64,000 bases of DNA from Kitagawia praeruptora (GCA_037693485.1 CM075353.1:56042501-56106500), one strand, 5' to 3'; positions 45,999 to 59,450 are shown, counted from the stretch's first letter. Numbers and translations: made by a program. The notes: generated by a model from the sequence alone, not told the origin.

Positions 45999-48401
45999 TT
46001 ACTTAACACTTATACGAAGTAAGTAACTTATATGAAGTAAGTAATAAGTTACTTACAACTTATATTTTCGTGTTTGGATATTTAACTTATTAGTTAAAGG
46101 TGTTTGGCAATTATGACTTATAAGTTATTAATTTTTTTTAAATAAATTATACTATTTCTAATTTGATGCATAATAGATTTTCTTAATACATGAATATTTT
46201 GAGCTTAATATTTGGTTGACAAATTACTTTTAATTTTTAAATAAAATATTAACCAAAATTTATAAGTTTACAATAATTCGGATGAACAATAATTTATGTT
46301 CTATAATAAATTATTTGTGAACAAAATTTACGTTCTATAATAATTTTTAGGAAATTCAAAAATAAAAACTTTCGAACAAAGTACCTGAATTTATAAAGTA
46401 GTACCATAAATTTATAAAGTAGTCATTTGAAAAAAGAAGATAAGTAGAAGATAAGTACATGACACCCAACTTTTCAGTTATGCTCATTTAAGCTCGTTTC
46501 CGATTACATAAGTTGATGTGAACTTATGCCTCATATACGCAACTTATCTGACATGCCAAACAGGCACAATGAGTACATGGAAAAACTTCAAGTTTCAGTT
46601 TCTTCTTCCGCATCATCCACCATTAATTCAACCAAAATGACAACACAGCCTTCTTTTGATCGCCGGCTCGACCATCTCATATTTCCTGTTGCATTGACAT
46701 CTCTTCTTGTACTAGGCATGGTGCGAGTAGTGTTTGAAAGTTTGAAGAACAAGGAGATATTAATGTTTTTTATATTTTGGGATCTCATCACGACAGAGTT
46801 GTGAGGCTCCCAATGGTTATTTCTGATGAAGAAGTCATTCCTGATGGCTGCAATGTGTTTGAAGGGAAATGGATATGGGACAATATATCTGCTCCACATT
46901 ATACTGAAGAGAGTTGTTCTTATTTGGTCAAGCAAGTTACCTGCAAAAAAAATGGCAGAACTGATTCTAAGTATCAGAACTGGAGGTGGCAGCCTTCTGC
47001 TTGCAACTTGCCAAGGTAATGTCGACACACATGCACGCACATATCGTTGTCAGCTAGCTTCATTTCCATTTTGCGTATAAAGTTTTTCTGGGACACTTCT
47101 CTGCTTAAGTTTTATAATATCAAGTTTGAATTTAATACTTAAGATTCGAATAAAGACATACCCAGGCTACCGTAGTGTATAGATCGTTAGGAATACTTTG
47201 GTACTAGGTGGACATAAAATAAAGGTGTAAAAGTGTTATGACATATGAAGGCGTACGTAGTTCACAAGACTCCCAAAAGAAATCTGAGCACGGTCAGATG
47301 TACAGGTAAAAGTGTCATGACTAACAACTCTCAAGTAAGTGGGATTGTACAACCCAATAAAGAGCAATAATTAATTCTAATTTTGATGAAAGTATCTCTC
47401 TTCGTTTTAAGTTATATATAACATGGTGCATACTAGCTAAAGACTTGTAGTTTCTGTTAAGGTTTAATGCCTTGAAGTTGTTGGAGATACTGAGGAACAA
47501 AAGGCTGATGTTTGTTGGAGACTTAATCCAAAGAGGCATGTTTGACTCAATGGTCTGTTTGGTACAATCTGTACTTGAAGATGGAAAGAAGTCTCTTGTT
47601 AGAATTCCACCTAGGAAAATTTTTAGGGCTGAGGTGATGTGTTTATCTATCATTCGATTTATATGTACACCAATTTTAAAAAGCACCTTCAGTTCAATAG
47701 ATGCTATAATTTCCTAGAGAATATTTATTGATACTCAGATGTGTCTCTTGTAGGAATATAATGCATCAATAGAATACTACTGGGCTCCATTCATAGTAGA
47801 ATCCAATTCAGATCATGCAACAAATCATTCGGTACTAAGAAGATTTGTCAAGCTTGATAGCATTGATAATCATAGCAGGCAGTGGGAAGGTGTAGATATT
47901 CTGGTATTCGAGAGTTATGTATGGTGGATGTATAAACCTTTGATCAATGCAACGTAAGCCTCTTAAATTAATCAAATTATCATTCTATGATCCGATCTTT
48001 CACAATATGCGATGACTTTATCTTACTAAACTAATTCAATTTTGGTTGAAATTTTCTGGTTTGATCATAATTCATAGGAACTGTGTTAATTTGTAGTAAG
48101 CATCTCATCTCTTGCTTTGCCCTGTGTTTTGTTCTGCAGATATGGATCTCCATACAAAGTTGGCGAATATAATGTAACCACTGCATACAGATTGGCAATG
48201 GAAACTTGGGCAAATTGGATAGAAAAAAGCATCAGCCCAACTACTCAAAAAGTCTTTTTCATGAGCATGTCCCCCACACATTTGTGGTAAGTATTAAAAT
48301 AAAACCATTGGTTTTAAATACCAGTCATGCACATATTATCCTCATGGACCCTTTCATTTCTGCTGATGATTTCAGCTATCACTTAGCAGATCACATATTA
48401 T

Positions 48402-51400
48402 CTAAGAAGCAAGGACACGGGTGCGGGAGTGCGGGTGCGTCGTGCGGGGACACGCGAATTCGCCAAATTTAAAAATATGGGGACACGGGTGCGGGGGGAC
48501 ACGGCACATGTAAAAAAATTTAAAAATATATATATGTGTGCATGCTGTTAAACATTAAATATATTCACTAATAAAACTAAAAATTCCATTCAAATTAAAC
48601 CAAATATTCAAATAAATAAGTTTATGATCATGCAAACTAAAAGAACTAAACATCCACTTCAAACTCAATTTTTATCTTGAAACATCGTGGCTTCCATATC
48701 TGGCTCGTCAAGTGAAAGATTAGCTATCTCAAGTTCCTCGGCACCATCAAGTGGATCAAATCTATTACCCCCAACATCCCACAATTTTGTCTCACCTGTC
48801 AAGTATTGATAAGTCTTCCTAGAAAGTAGTCGAAGATTATTATGCACAAAAACCAAGTCTTCAGCTCTCGTTGGCAGTATTTTATTCCTTCTAACTGAAT
48901 GAATAAATGAGTATGTGCTCCAATTTCTCTCGCAACAAGAAGAATAACAAGGTTGCCCCAATAGTTTCAAAGCTATATTCTGGATATTTGGTGTTGAAGC
49001 TCCATGAATAAGCCACCACATTTTGGGATCCATGACGCTTCTATCTTCTATGGAGTCAGCACTACCAAAAATACCAATTTTTCCAGAAAATCGGGCAAAT
49101 TCGGTATTTACAGATGTTCTTGCAGCTTCATTATCCGGAAAATACCTTTTGAGACATTTGTTTCTTTCCTCCGATAGCTCGATATCTCGATGTGGAGGCA
49201 CACGATCAATACCTGCACTAAGCCATGCATCACTATAGTACCTGAAAAAAATATAAATATTAAATTAGTGTCCATTAGTTCATAAATAAGGAACATAAAT
49301 AGTAAGATTTAATTTTATTTTACCTCGGATTTAGTGAATGAGCCAAACAGTGAAGTGGTGAAGAACTTTTAGTCCATCTATCAATAAGAATTGCATAGAC
49401 TACTTCATGAAAGGCAGAGTACTCGGTGAGATCTTTCCTTTCATGCTTGTATATGATACTTTTCACCTTCTCAATCATATCATCCCACATGTCATAGATT
49501 AAATGAAGTGAAGGTTTATCTGTATCCGCAAAACGGAGCATATCATAAATGGGAGCCGTAAACTCAAGTATATAATTAACCTTGTCCCACCATAGATCAT
49601 CAAGTACTGTGGTCCTAATAATATGAGCTTTCGCAACATCATAATCACGATAAGTACCCCACTCCTCAGAAAGCACCAACAACTCGAAAGAATGCTTTAA
49701 GAGTTTGAAACTTTTAAGCATAACAAGTACGGATGCGAACCTTGTTTCAGCAACAGATAGAAGTCTCAAAGGAGCAACATGATTAAACATTGTCAATACC
49801 ATATTATGATTAAGAATAAAATTCTTTATCATTAACGCCGTGTCAGCCACTTCAGTAATCCAGTGACACTCAACATAGACATCTTGATTACCTCCGGTAT
49901 TTTTAGCAGCACAAATATTTTTTAAGGCCAAGTTAAGTGTGTGCACTACACATGGAGTCCAGAAAATATGAGGATACTGAGTTTCAATAATCATACCTGC
50001 TGCCTTGCAAACTGGTGCGTTGTCAGTAATAACTTGAACTACGTGTTGAGGTCCCACTTCAAGTATTATTTGTTTGATTAGGTTGGCAATATGAAACTTG
50101 TCTTTCAGTTCACCTTCACAATTGATAGCCTTCAAAAACATAGGACCATTCTCTGTAACAGTCATGAAATTTATCAATGGTCTTCTTTGGCTATCACTCC
50201 AACCATCAGATACAATGGTAACACCTTTTTCTTTCCAAGTTGTCTTTATTGGTTCCAATAATCTTTCGACATGTGCTCGCTCCTTTTGCAGTAAAGTTGT
50301 CCGTAAGGCATTATAAGTTGGAGGAACATAGCTTGGAATGTTACTATTTGCAGCCAGAGTATAAGACCTGATGTAATAGGGATTTCTAGCGAAATGAAAT
50401 GGCAAGCCCCCTGAATAAAATGCCCTCGCGATCTCAGCATCCAGTTGTGCTCTTATTTCCACATTAAAAGCTTTGTTGATGGGATTATTCATGTCAACTG
50501 CTTTTCTTTTTGAACTTTCCATTTGCATTTTTTCAACTCCTTGCCAAGTAGTAGCAGATGGATTATGACCTGAAGGAGGGAGTGGAATCTCTATTGGCTT
50601 TTTCTTCTCCTCTGCCTCTGCAACCTCTCTACAACCTCTCTTTGTAGTTGGCTAAAAAGGTCTGGTGTCACTTTGGTACATATTGCAACTCCCTGTCCTT
50701 TTATTCTTAGTAGATGAGCTTTGACTATCGAATAGGAACCTGTAAATTCGTTATTACAGATATCACATCTGATTCTCAAATTTCCACCCTTCAATTTTGT
50801 GTTTGCCAATTTAGTAACATGATTCCAGAGGGGATCTTCATTAGCTGCAGTTTGCTTTGGAGTGCTTTCTGTATCTGCACCTGACTTGGGCTGTTCCATG
50901 ACCACCTACAAATAATTTTAAAACCAAAATGTAACATAAACTATTATATAAAAAGGAGAGAAGTAAAAAGTATTAATAAAATATTCTGATCATAACAAGT
51001 GCTTACAATTTTTGTATAATGTACAACAATCAAATTGTTCGAAATGGCATATATAAATAATATAGTGCCTATCTCCATTTTTAGTAGATACATGGGCACA
51101 TGACAGCATTTTAAATTAAACTAATAAACTATTAACTACTATTATTAAACAAAGGTTTTTTCAAGTTAGAATAGCAGACATACCCATGTGCAAAACAAAG
51201 GAGGTTGATATTTTAAATATTATAACATGATATACATGTAACAAAGTCAATGGGTGTACTAAAAAAACATACAGAATGGTGTCTCACATCAATCTAAATA
51301 CATATGAACATGCTTCAATTCTAAAAATACTCCACAAACATCGTCTTCTTCTTCATACAATATATATACACGCAGTTATATAGGCCCAGTTATATATATA

Positions 51401-51867
51401 CATAAAAAACATATATATATATGAACCCAACTGATACACATGATGATAGATAGTACACGAACACACATACAGAAACTAGTTTTAAACAAGAAAGGAGGGA
51501 AATCATGGCTTACTTTGAAGATGCTTGTCGTTAAAAACACTGGGTAGGTGGAGATTAGCTGAGGCTTTTATTATTCAGAGATATAGGTTACGTGGTGTCA
51601 TGCGTTTCTTTGTTGTATATATCGTTTCTTGGTTGTGTATATCTGTAACTATAATAATGTTTCACGTCTCATAGTTCATGTTTTATTTACTGATTTTGCC
51701 CTTCCCGAACTCACTTTCCCGCACTCATCCGAATTCCTTGCTTAAAAAACGGGGATACGCCACCTGGCGCACCCCATCCGCACTGATACACGAACTGGCG
51801 CACTGCCGCACTGTCAACGAACTTAGTTCGCAGTTCTTGGGCTAAGTGGCGTGTCCCTGCTTCTTAG
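48402..51867 (-). mobile_element. Complete hAT transposon in TBL intron 4
   Basis: Terminal inverted repeats CTAAGAAGCAAGGACACG and CGTGTCCCTGCTTCTTAG (one mismatch) are bounded by an exact 8-bp TSD CATATTAT (48394-48401 and 51868-51875). 3466 bp. Subterminal GC-rich GGACACGGGTGCGGG repeats are present at the left and related CGCAC words at the right. One transposase gene lies on the minus strand. Confidence 0.95.
48665..50899 (-). pseudogene. hAT transposase, one frameshift
   Basis: ATG at 50899. A BED zinc finger (W-N-H-V, C-D-I-C, H near 50820-50700) is followed by the DUF659-type catalytic region (50528-49324; V-S-D-G-W-S-D, I-T-D-N-A-P-V-C, P-C-V-V-H-T-L-N-L) and the hAT C-terminal dimerisation domain (W-W-L-I-H-G...). 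A GT-AG intron lies at 49323-49242. The only lesion I see is an 11-bp tandem duplication, CAACCTCTCT(A/T) at 50621-50642. It shifts the frame between BED and catalytic domains and creates a stop. Terminal repeats could still be mobilised in trans. Confidence 0.88.
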
Positions 51868-52118
51868 CATATTATCCTTGTTGCTTTTTCATTGACAGGA
51901 GTTGGGAATGGGAAGCTGGAACAGATGGGAACTGTTTCAATGAGACGCATCCAATCCAAAAGCCATACTTGGGAACTGGTTCCAATCTCGATATCATGGG
52001 AACAATAAAAAATGTTTTAGGAAAGTTAAAGATCAAAGTGACGTTGCTAAACATTACACAATTATCGGAGTATCGAAAAGATGGTCATACATCAGTATAC
52101 GGGGAGCGTAAAGGAAAG

Positions 52119-53161
52119 TGTTGACGGAGGAATTTGGTAACAACAAATTTTGAGGTCTGTCGCCGGAATCAAGATCTATGACGGTGGTTCTTCGCCGGAT
52201 AAGTCCCTGGAGTGTGGTGGATGTGATGAATTGGGGGCTGAGATTGAGAGGGTTCTTGGTGGTGGCTCGTAGAGCTCTTCGCTTCCATCCCCCTCAATTT
52301 GCCTACGTACCTCTATATTTATAGAGGATCAAGCCCACGTAGTTCTTGGAGAGCAAGAAACCCAAATGGGCTTGGATTGACGAACTAGCTTTTGGAATGT
52401 TCTACTATGAGGCCTAACCACAAAGGCCCAATGCTCATCCAGGATCTCAAGACTTCACGGATAAGGAAACTTCCCCCGTCGAGGACTAGTCCTATCCGCT
52501 ACCGCTATTTCTTGATTTCAAGGATGCAGGTATAGCCATGGTTTACCCCAAGTGCAGAACGCATCCCTGTCCCCCGAATGAGAAGCACCCACCAGATAGC
52601 AGGACAGGTGATCCAGAGCTTTTGGGTGCAAAGTGCAGGATTACTCCGAAGTTCCCCAATGAGGACGCGCCCATTGGCTACAGGAACAGAGCTCCCAAAG
52701 CACACACCAGAAAGTCCCCATCTTTCCACCTTAGGGCGCGCCCTTAGTGTCTAAGAAGGGTCCTTATATCCAGGCAAAACACTGGAGGCCTTCTACGACG
52801 GACATCCCCCTCCTGAGATACGACAGGAGGGAATTCTTCAACTTCTGGAATCCCAGCTTGAGTAGAATCCCAACTTTGAGTAGAATCCCAACCTGAGTAG
52901 AATCCCAACCTGAGTAGAATCCCAGCCTGAGTAGAATCCCAGGAGAGATTTCTTCAGTGACTTCTTGGAAAATAAACGTAAATATAAGTCTTTATCATGT
53001 TTTAGTATTTAGGGCGCGCCTTCTTTGTAGAGAAAGAGAGGGCGCGTCCTGACTTCTCCATTTTCTGCCAAAACCCTAATTAATCATAGAATTCCCCAAA
53101 TTGAACCCGTATTTGGCCCGAATTCATCTTAAAATACCCGAACCGAATTTTGGGCATAACA
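52119..53161 (-). repeat. Gypsy 3' LTR
   Basis: 1043 bp. Contains two AGGGCGCGCCCT-like sites and a minisatellite of about 20 bp, CCCAACCTGAGTAGAAT (52855-52940). Confidence 0.95.
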
Positions 53162-53587
53162 ACTACCCCCCAATTCCATGCAAAATCAAAGATGAAGCAT
53201 GGAATTTCAATCTTAAAGAACACCAAAATTTTTGTAGCTTTTCTTCTTCAGGGCGCGTCCTTATTCTTCTTGTCTTCAAGATTCTATGCGGAGGACGCGT
53301 CCTTAAATTCTTCAATCCATATCTCTAAGCTTTTGCATCCATCTCTAGTTTTGGCTTCTTCGTAGAGGAATAACACAAATGCGCAACATCTCTAAGCTTA
53401 CATGAGCTAACTCGGCATAAGAAACAAGAGATACTATGCACAAGTGTAAACCTCTCACTGGGCTCGCACTAAAGCTAAACATATATATATATTCAGAGGG
53501 CGCGCCTTATGATATTAAGGCGTACGGACCCCTTCAATTTTTATCCACATACACTTCCATGGTCTTTTCAAGTTCCTTCTGCATTAA

Positions 53588-56500
53588 TCAAGCCAAAGGG
53601 CATTTTAATGTAGCATTATAATCCTCTATTTGTGATGAAAGAAGTGTGCTCGTGTACATGGAAATCTGATTATAGCTCGAATAAGCGTTCATGAAACTCA
53701 AGAGAAAATGCCCTGCTATTATATCTACCAACTGATCAATCTGAGGAAGAGGAAAACTATCCTTAGGGCAAGCCTTGTTCAAATCCTTGAAATCTACACA
53801 AGTCCTCCATTTCCCATTTAACGAAAACCAAGTTAGCTAACCATTTTGGTAGTGAGACTCTTTAATCAAGCCAACGTTTAATACTCTGCCCACCTCTTCC
53901 TTCAACGCTAGAGCTCTCTCTCCACTTACTGGTCGATGTTTCTGGCGAATACCTTTCTTGGTGGGATCTATATTCAGATGATGGCACAAAACTTTTGGAT
54001 CAATTCCCACCATAGCAGCATGACTCCAAGCAAAAACATCCAGGTTATCCAAAAGAAAGTTGGTAAGCATTCCTCTCAACTTAGAATTCAACTGAGATCC
54101 AATTTTCAATACCTTAATCGTATCCTTTTCATCCACTATAATTGAAATTGAGTCCTCTGCAGGACCAGTCTTCTCAACCGGCTGCGGTGTTCTCGGATCA
54201 ATTAAGATCAAAATCAAAGCTTCGAGGATCTTCAATCGGTGCTTCATCCTTGGAGGGCGCGTCCTCTTTAAGAGGGAAGTCTTCCTCAACAAGGGTGTGC
54301 ACCAAGCCTTCAAGCAACATTCATCTACCTTCAACCTGTTCACCTCTAAGATTGATTGATATGATATCCTCTGAATCATCTTCAATTTCTTCCAGGATCT
54401 CATCTTGTAAATCACCCAGTGCTGAAATTCCATTCACTTGCTGCTCCTCAGGGCGCGCCCTGTAGGGAGGCGCCTCCTCTCCTGGTTCTTGGACAAGATA
54501 GTAGACTTTAACTTCTCCCGGAATGATGCTCATGACGACTCCTGAACTACTTTCACAGAGGGCGCGCTCTCCATCCCGTCTTCTGAACACTTTGATCGCC
54601 TTGTGATAACAATCTCTTGAATCATGTTGAGATCCTCGCATAGTTACTACTCCATTGGGTGTTGGGAATTTCATTGCAAGATGGTAGATGGTCACAACCT
54701 TCTTTTCCTTCAACAAGGGGTGCCCAATATGCTTATCAACTTTGTAGCAAAACATCACATGAGGGTGTGCCTAGCAATCGCATACCGATTAAATATTCTT
54801 GTAGCCACTTGCGCTTCTATATCACAGCCAGACACCCTCAACTTTTCTTATTAGGAAGATCCTCTCCTTTAAAATCCAAATTGACATTATCTATGTAGTG
54901 ATTTATGTATTATGGTTTCTCAACCAGGATGCGTCTTTAATGGATTTCCTTTACACTTTAAGAAATCTTGAAATTCCAGTCTTGAAAACTTTATGAAATT
55001 CTTGAAAATCATAGAATTCTTCAAATAAATCAAGTCTCGATAAAGCCAAGGAAGGTGTACATGCACTACCCCCCAGTCTAAGGAGAACAAAAAGTGAAAA
55101 AACAGCAAGTCTCGACTAGAACTAAGGAAGGCGTTTCCTCTTCGTAAAAGTCTCTTCGAAACGAACCTGCTCCAATTTCTACCGGAACCATTGCTTCAAA
55201 TCCATAAGATAACAGAAAGGAAGATTCCTCTGTAATTGATCTTGGAGTCGTGTTGTATGACCACAAAACCATTGGAAGTTCATCAGGCCAATTCCCTTTG
55301 CTTTCTTCTAACTTCCTCTTCAGAGTATGCTTTAAAATCTTGTTGATAGTTTCTGTCTGTCCATTACTTTAAGGATGGTATACCACAGCAAAATCTTTCT
55401 TGATTCCCAGATTTTCACATAATTTCTGTAACTCTTTACTATCAAACTGCTTTCCATTATCCGGTATAAATTGGTAAGGAATTCCAAACCTACACACAAT
55501 GGAATTGAACAAAAAATCCTTGATCTTCTTAGCAGTGATTGTGGCCAAGGGCATAGCTTCCGCCCACTTTGTGAAGTAATCCACAGTAACTACAACATAT
55601 TTGACACCTCCCTTAGCTTTAGGTAATTCTCCAATGAGATCTATTCCCCACAGCGAACGGTCACAGACTCATCATGGAAGTTAAAGTTGTAACCGGATTT
55701 GAAGAATAGTTGGCATACAGTTGACATTTATCACATGCTTTTACAAATTCATACGCATCCTTCTTCAAAGTACGCCAATAATATCCTTGTCGCAAAATCT
55801 TCATAGCCAATGAACCACCCCCCGAGTGACTGCCACAAATTCCTTCGTATACTTCTCTTAAAATGTAATTGCATTCATCAATACATTTGAGAAATGACTG
55901 GTTGAAACCTCTCTTGTATAGGATTCCATCATAATGCACATACCTTGCTGCTTGAAATCAAAGTCTTCTTGCTCTAACCTTATCATCTAGGAAAGTCCCC
56001 TTTTTATGTATTCTTGAATTGGAGTCATCCAAGTGATCTGCACAGCATCTGCAATTTCCATGACTTCTACCTCTGGAATACTAGGAATTTCCTGAATCTG
56101 CAAGGGCACCGTTCCCAACAACATGGCATCCTTTTGAGATCCCAACTTAGCTAAAACATTTGCACTGCAATTTTCATCCGAGGTATGCATTCCAATCGTA
56201 CTTCTCAAAATTTATGCATCAACCTTTGTGCACACTTCATGTATAGCTCTGTCCTTGGACCACGACTTTGGAATCATCCGTCAATTTGCCTCACCACCAT
56301 TTCGGAATCACTCAATATGATCAGATTTACAACTTTCATTTCTAGAGGCACCTTCAATCCATTGATTAAAGCTTCGTATTTTGCATCATTATTATTTGTT
56401 TCAAATTTGGAGTGAATAGCACTCATTATTTAATGTCCTTCAGGTGTAACCAGAATAACACCAGCTCTAGCTCCTCCATTGTTGACAGCTCCATCTACAT

Positions 56501-57273
56501 GTAGCTTCCACCATGGCTGAGGAACTTCCAAAGACAAGATTTTCCTCGACATGCTCATCTCTATTACTGATTGAATAATATCGTCAGAGTTTTCTTCTTC
56601 TTCAATTTCCTTTAGAATTCTTTTCTTGAAAATCATTAGAAACAAATGCTTCTTCTGCCCGCTGTCCGTGAGGGCGCGCCCTATGAGTGGGCACATCCTC
56701 CTCTGGCTAATGGATCTGAACCTCTCCCGGGATAGCATTCATGATTCCTTTAAAACAATTTCCTCTGAGTAACACTCTCTTGAATCATGTTGGGATCCCA
56801 ACTTGAGTCTGTGTTTGAGTCTGGAATTCCAACTTGAATCTGGAATTCAACTTGAGTCCGGAAGTTCAATTTGAAGCTGTAATTCCAACTTGAATATGGA
56901 ATTCCAACTTGAGGCTGGAATTGGTTATAACCTCGTGGATTCCCTTGAGGCCGTAAATTCCCCTGAGATTGACGATTTTCTTGAGTCTGGGGATTTCCCT
57001 TAGATAGAGGGCGCGCCTTATCCTCTCTAGAAGTACTTCGGGATGAAATCTGAAAAATATGAGATCTTCCTCCCTCGTTTCCCTAGCTATCCTCTCTTCA
57101 TCCCTTAGGATTTCACTGCGGGTGCTTTGTGAACGATGTGGATGAGGGGGCGCCTTCTTTTGAATAGCAAGCATCCTACGGTTACGGAATTCCTCATCAG
57201 GATGCTCAACATAGGGTACTCTTTCTTCGATAATAGTGGGGGACATGCCTTGTATTTTTGTTCCGAATTTCAC
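53588..57273 (-). pseudogene. Gypsy gag and pol remnants in shuffled order
   Basis: Reading leftward: a gag-like frame (57273-56866); RNase H (56738-56000; H-V-D-G-A-V-N-N-G-G-A-R-A-G and, after a stop, D-A-K-Y-E-A-L); integrase zinc region (55939-55661; C-D-K-C); integrase core (55584-55369; M-D-Y-F-T-K-W-A-E-A) and end (55272-55078). Then comes the segment that follows protease (54758-54321; Y-H-L-A-M-K-F-P-T) and RT (54433-53588; D-V-F-A-W-S-H, N-K-A-C-P-K-D-S-F-P-L-P). Several stops and frameshifts. In normal gypsy elements protease and RT precede RNase H and integrase. Confidence 0.82.
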
Positions 57274-57849
57274 GCATGCATATTATTTTGCCTTTAGGGC
57301 GTGTTCTCGAAAAATTTAAAAATTTCACTCAACTAAGACTAGGGAAAGTGTACATGGACTACCCCCCCTAGACTAAGAGGTAATTAATTTACCTTGTAGT
57401 CTACTATTCAGGCATTGCCCTACTTCAATCAACTTCTAGTAGAAAGAGTGCATTCTCCAGTCACGGGCTACTTCAAATTTCATCCCATGAAGGGGCATCT
57501 CAAACTAAGGCATCCTATGAATAACATCTCTCAAAGAGGCATCTCACTATGAGGCATCCAATAAAGGGCATCTCATGAAGAGGCATCTCACAAGGAGGCA
57601 TTCCACTATTCACACAAATTGTCTTGAAATACATGTATATGTAAGGCTAGGGAGGTGCATCAGTACTACCCCCCAGCATCAGAATATCGTTCCTTAAAAG
57701 AAGCGTCTCTTAAAGAGGCATCCCAAGAGGGGAATTTTTAAGAGAGAGCCGTTGGAGTTGCTGAGGACGCGCCCTGTTGCTTAGGGCGCGCCCTATGTGG
57801 ACGAGGGCAATGACAAAGTCTATTCTAGTCCGGATGAAAGTCATTCTTG

Positions 57850-59450
57850 TATAGAGGGGCTCACTCATGACCTTGGGGCCTCAACCTACCTATCAGGGGG
57901 CACACTCTAAGATTCATGGGGCCGCACATCAATCCAATTTTCTTCAAGCAAAAGATATTCCATGGATCGTTACGATCATACTTGTAGACGGAGCCACAAC
58001 ATGAGGTTGATAAGTTAGGGTGCGCCCTGATGCCTATCATTCAGGTCATTGTAGATACGAGGGCGCGTCCTCTGTAACAAAGTATTGTTTCTTCATAGAG
58101 GGGCTCGCTCACGACCTTGGGGCCTCAACCTGATGATCAGGGGGCACATACTATGGTTCGTGGGGCCGCAACTCAACAGCTTCATTCTTTTTGGAGTCCA
58201 AGTAGTGAATTTTCCTTGTAGGTATTGGAGTCTACTTGAGCTATTATATTTTTCCTTGAGGGCGCGCCCTAATTTGGAGGATTTTCCCGAAGTTGTGCAT
58301 TTCCTTGAGGTTGAGGATTCTCACCCTCTCTTCCACCAGTTGCACTATGAGAAATCAAGGAAACAATTATAGGGCCTTTCTCTCTTGAGGGCGCGTCCTC
58401 AGCAACATGTCGAGCCTATTCCTCACTTTGGTGATTAGGCCAAACAACGTCATTCATATCTCATTGGCTTCATTATCTTGCAAAAAAAAAAATCTCCAAG
58501 AAGGGATCTCTCGTGTCCATGGGGCCCAGACCTGTAACCAGGGGGCACACGATGTGGATCACGGCCTTGAGGAAGGGCTCGCTCACATCCAAGGGGCCTC
58601 GACCTGTAATCAGGGGGCACGCGCTGCGGATCACGGGGCCTCGATTCCAAGTGTCCTCCGTTCTCTTGGCCAGGAAAACCCCTGTAGGCCTTCTCACCAG
58701 GCAAAACCCCTGGAACTTTATACATGCAATAAATATATAGAGCAAAATAATATAGAGGTTGGAGATTACCTGGAGGCGCGCCCAGTCAGGGGAAGGTGCG
58801 CTTCGTAATAATCTTCTGAGGCATGTTCTGCTTGAATTAGTAAAACTCACCATTTGCAGCTCTCTTCTATATCATCTTCCATGGATGTTCCCTGTAGCAC
58901 GTCCTGGCAGTGCGCCCTTGATAAGAGATGCTGCACCTTTTAGAAAATCATTGAGGCTTTCCTTTCGAGGGAGGGCACGACCTCACTTCACTGGAGGTAT
59001 CTAAAGGAACTTGAAAAATACAAGGGAATCTACCACCTGACGGCGAGCCCTCTTTATTATGAGATTTATCTATCCCCTCAATATATCTCTATTCATCTAT
59101 CACCGTTATCACGGCTATTTCTTCTTCTAGTATTATCGCGAGGGAGAATTTGTTCGAATCCAAGGGACCGCGACCTGTTATCAACAGGGGGCGCGCGCTG
59201 TGGATTACCACTCCGTGCTAGTGCTCACTCATGTCCAAGGGGCCCAGACCTGTTATTAACAGCGGGCGCGTGCTGTGGACTATCACTCCATGGAAGGGCT
59301 CGCTCATGTCCAAGGGGCCCAGACCTGTTATTAACAGCGGGCGCGCACTGTGGACAATCACTCCATGGAAGGGCTCGCTCATGTCCAAGGGGCCTCGACC
59401 TGTAATCAGGGGGCACGCGCTGTGGATCATGGGGCCTCGCTCCCGAGCCT
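57850..59450. repeat. GC-rich module of about 77 bp, about eight copies
   Basis: Module core CTCGCTCATGTCCAAGGGGC, then GACCTGTTATTAACAG and GGGCGCGCGCTGTGGATCA. Copies begin near 57857, 58098, 58502, 58573, 59150, 59219, 59296 and 59373; the last three are strictly tandem at 77 bp. ORFs here are repeat artefacts. Confidence 0.85.

Larger units (their letters stand above)
42781..46565. mobile_element. hAT-like MITE split by the LARD
   Basis: Left end GGCCGTTTGGGAAATC and right end TGCCAAACAGGC form the GCCTGTTTGG-type inverted repeat common in plants. Without the inner insertion it is about 590 bp with ATAAGTTACTTA-like words. ACAAT occurs on both flanks but the 8-bp TSD is imperfect. Its right end lies only 11 bases before the TBL start codon. 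Confidence 0.6.

Noticed and set aside
57500..57620. GAGGCATCTCA-type short repeats resembling a CRISPR-like array
   Set aside because: Repeat units are short, degenerate and without constant-length spacers. The context is a plant retrotransposon spacer.
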